NCBI GenBank assembly: GCA_004299665.1
Contig: SCQZ01000369.1
Span: 1 to 5,789, forward strand
Origin: Jatrophihabitans sp.
Lineage (GTDB): Bacteria; Actinomycetota; Actinomycetes; Mycobacteriales; Jatrophihabitantaceae
Direction: 5' to 3'
DNA length: 5,789 nucleotides
A model generated the notes under the pieces. That model saw only the letters and a list, made by a program, of their open reading frames with translations, searched no databases and had not been told where the DNA came from. How positions within the stretch are numbered: the first letter of the stretch is position 1; the number at the start of each line of letters is the position of its first letter. The translations under genes and the position numbers were made by a program. Below, piece after piece: positions 5,744 to 5,789 of the stretch.

Positions 5744-5789
5744 GATGAGCCTGCCGACCGCCGGGTCGGCGCCGCACGGCGCCGACCCG
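5744..5789 (+). CDS. Possible start of the next gene (partial, 15 codons, runs off the window)
   Basis: An ATG 5 nt after the lipoprotein stop opens a frame beginning MSLPTAGSAPHGADP that stays open to the window end. XylF-type genes are usually followed by the ATP-binding protein gene, and close spacing is common, so this could be its N-terminus. Against it, there is no clear GGAGG upstream, and the same bases form a perfect hairpin better explained as a terminator or attenuator. The sequence is too short to assign a family. Confidence 0.3.
5762..5789 (+). terminator. Perfect 12-bp stem-loop after the sugar-binding gene
   Basis: CGGGTCGGCGCC (5762-5773) pairs perfectly with GGCGCCGACCCG (5778-5789) around a 4-nt GCAC loop, 23 nt after the stop codon. 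A stem this long and GC-rich is typical of actinobacterial intrinsic-like terminators, which often lack a T-tract. The bases after the stem lie outside the window, so a T-tract cannot be checked. It could equally be an intercistronic hairpin that keeps binding-protein mRNA more abundant than the downstream permease genes. Confidence 0.6.

Noticed and set aside
4428..5777. A 449-codon open frame antisense to the sugar-binding lipoprotein
   Set aside because: Low-complexity Arg/Gly/Val-rich translation opposite a gene with clear signal peptide and family motifs.

Overview
The window is very GC-rich. Codon third positions are overwhelmingly G or C, long spurious open frames run antisense to the real genes, ribosome binding sites are strong GGAGG types, and one gene starts with GTG. 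Together with the sugar-binding lipoprotein type, this points to a high-GC actinomycete. The species cannot be named from the sequence.

Layout: (1) 39-923 (+) encodes a tandem-domain universal stress protein (USP). (2) 975-1820 (-) encodes a second tandem USP, convergent with the first across a 51-nt gap. (3) 1845-4169 (-) encodes phosphoenolpyruvate synthase (PpsA, 774 aa). It lies only 24 nt upstream of the second USP, so the two probably form a ppsA-usp operon. (4) 4170-4442 is a divergent intergenic region holding candidate regulatory sites: a DosR/DevR-like box upstream of ppsA and a perfect 24-bp palindrome just before the next gene. (5) 4443-5738 (+) encodes a secreted lipoprotein of the XylF/ChvE-like sugar-binding family, the substrate-binding part of an ABC importer. 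(6) 5762-5789 is a perfect 12-bp stem-loop at the window edge. It overlaps a short open frame starting at 5744 that could be the next gene of the transport operon.

How the genes may work together: two USPs beside a gluconeogenic PEP synthase resemble the dormancy or low-oxygen (DosR/OsdR-type) stress clusters known from actinomycetes. A near-match to the DosR box upstream of ppsA supports this but does not prove it. PpsA would regenerate PEP from pyruvate when sugar is scarce, while the divergently transcribed sugar-binding protein would serve sugar uptake. Placing them back to back over a shared regulatory region is suggestive only. I see no mobile element, RNA gene or CRISPR array, and no clearly new enzymatic system. 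The most interesting material is regulatory: the DosR-like box, the 24-bp palindrome and the terminal hairpin.
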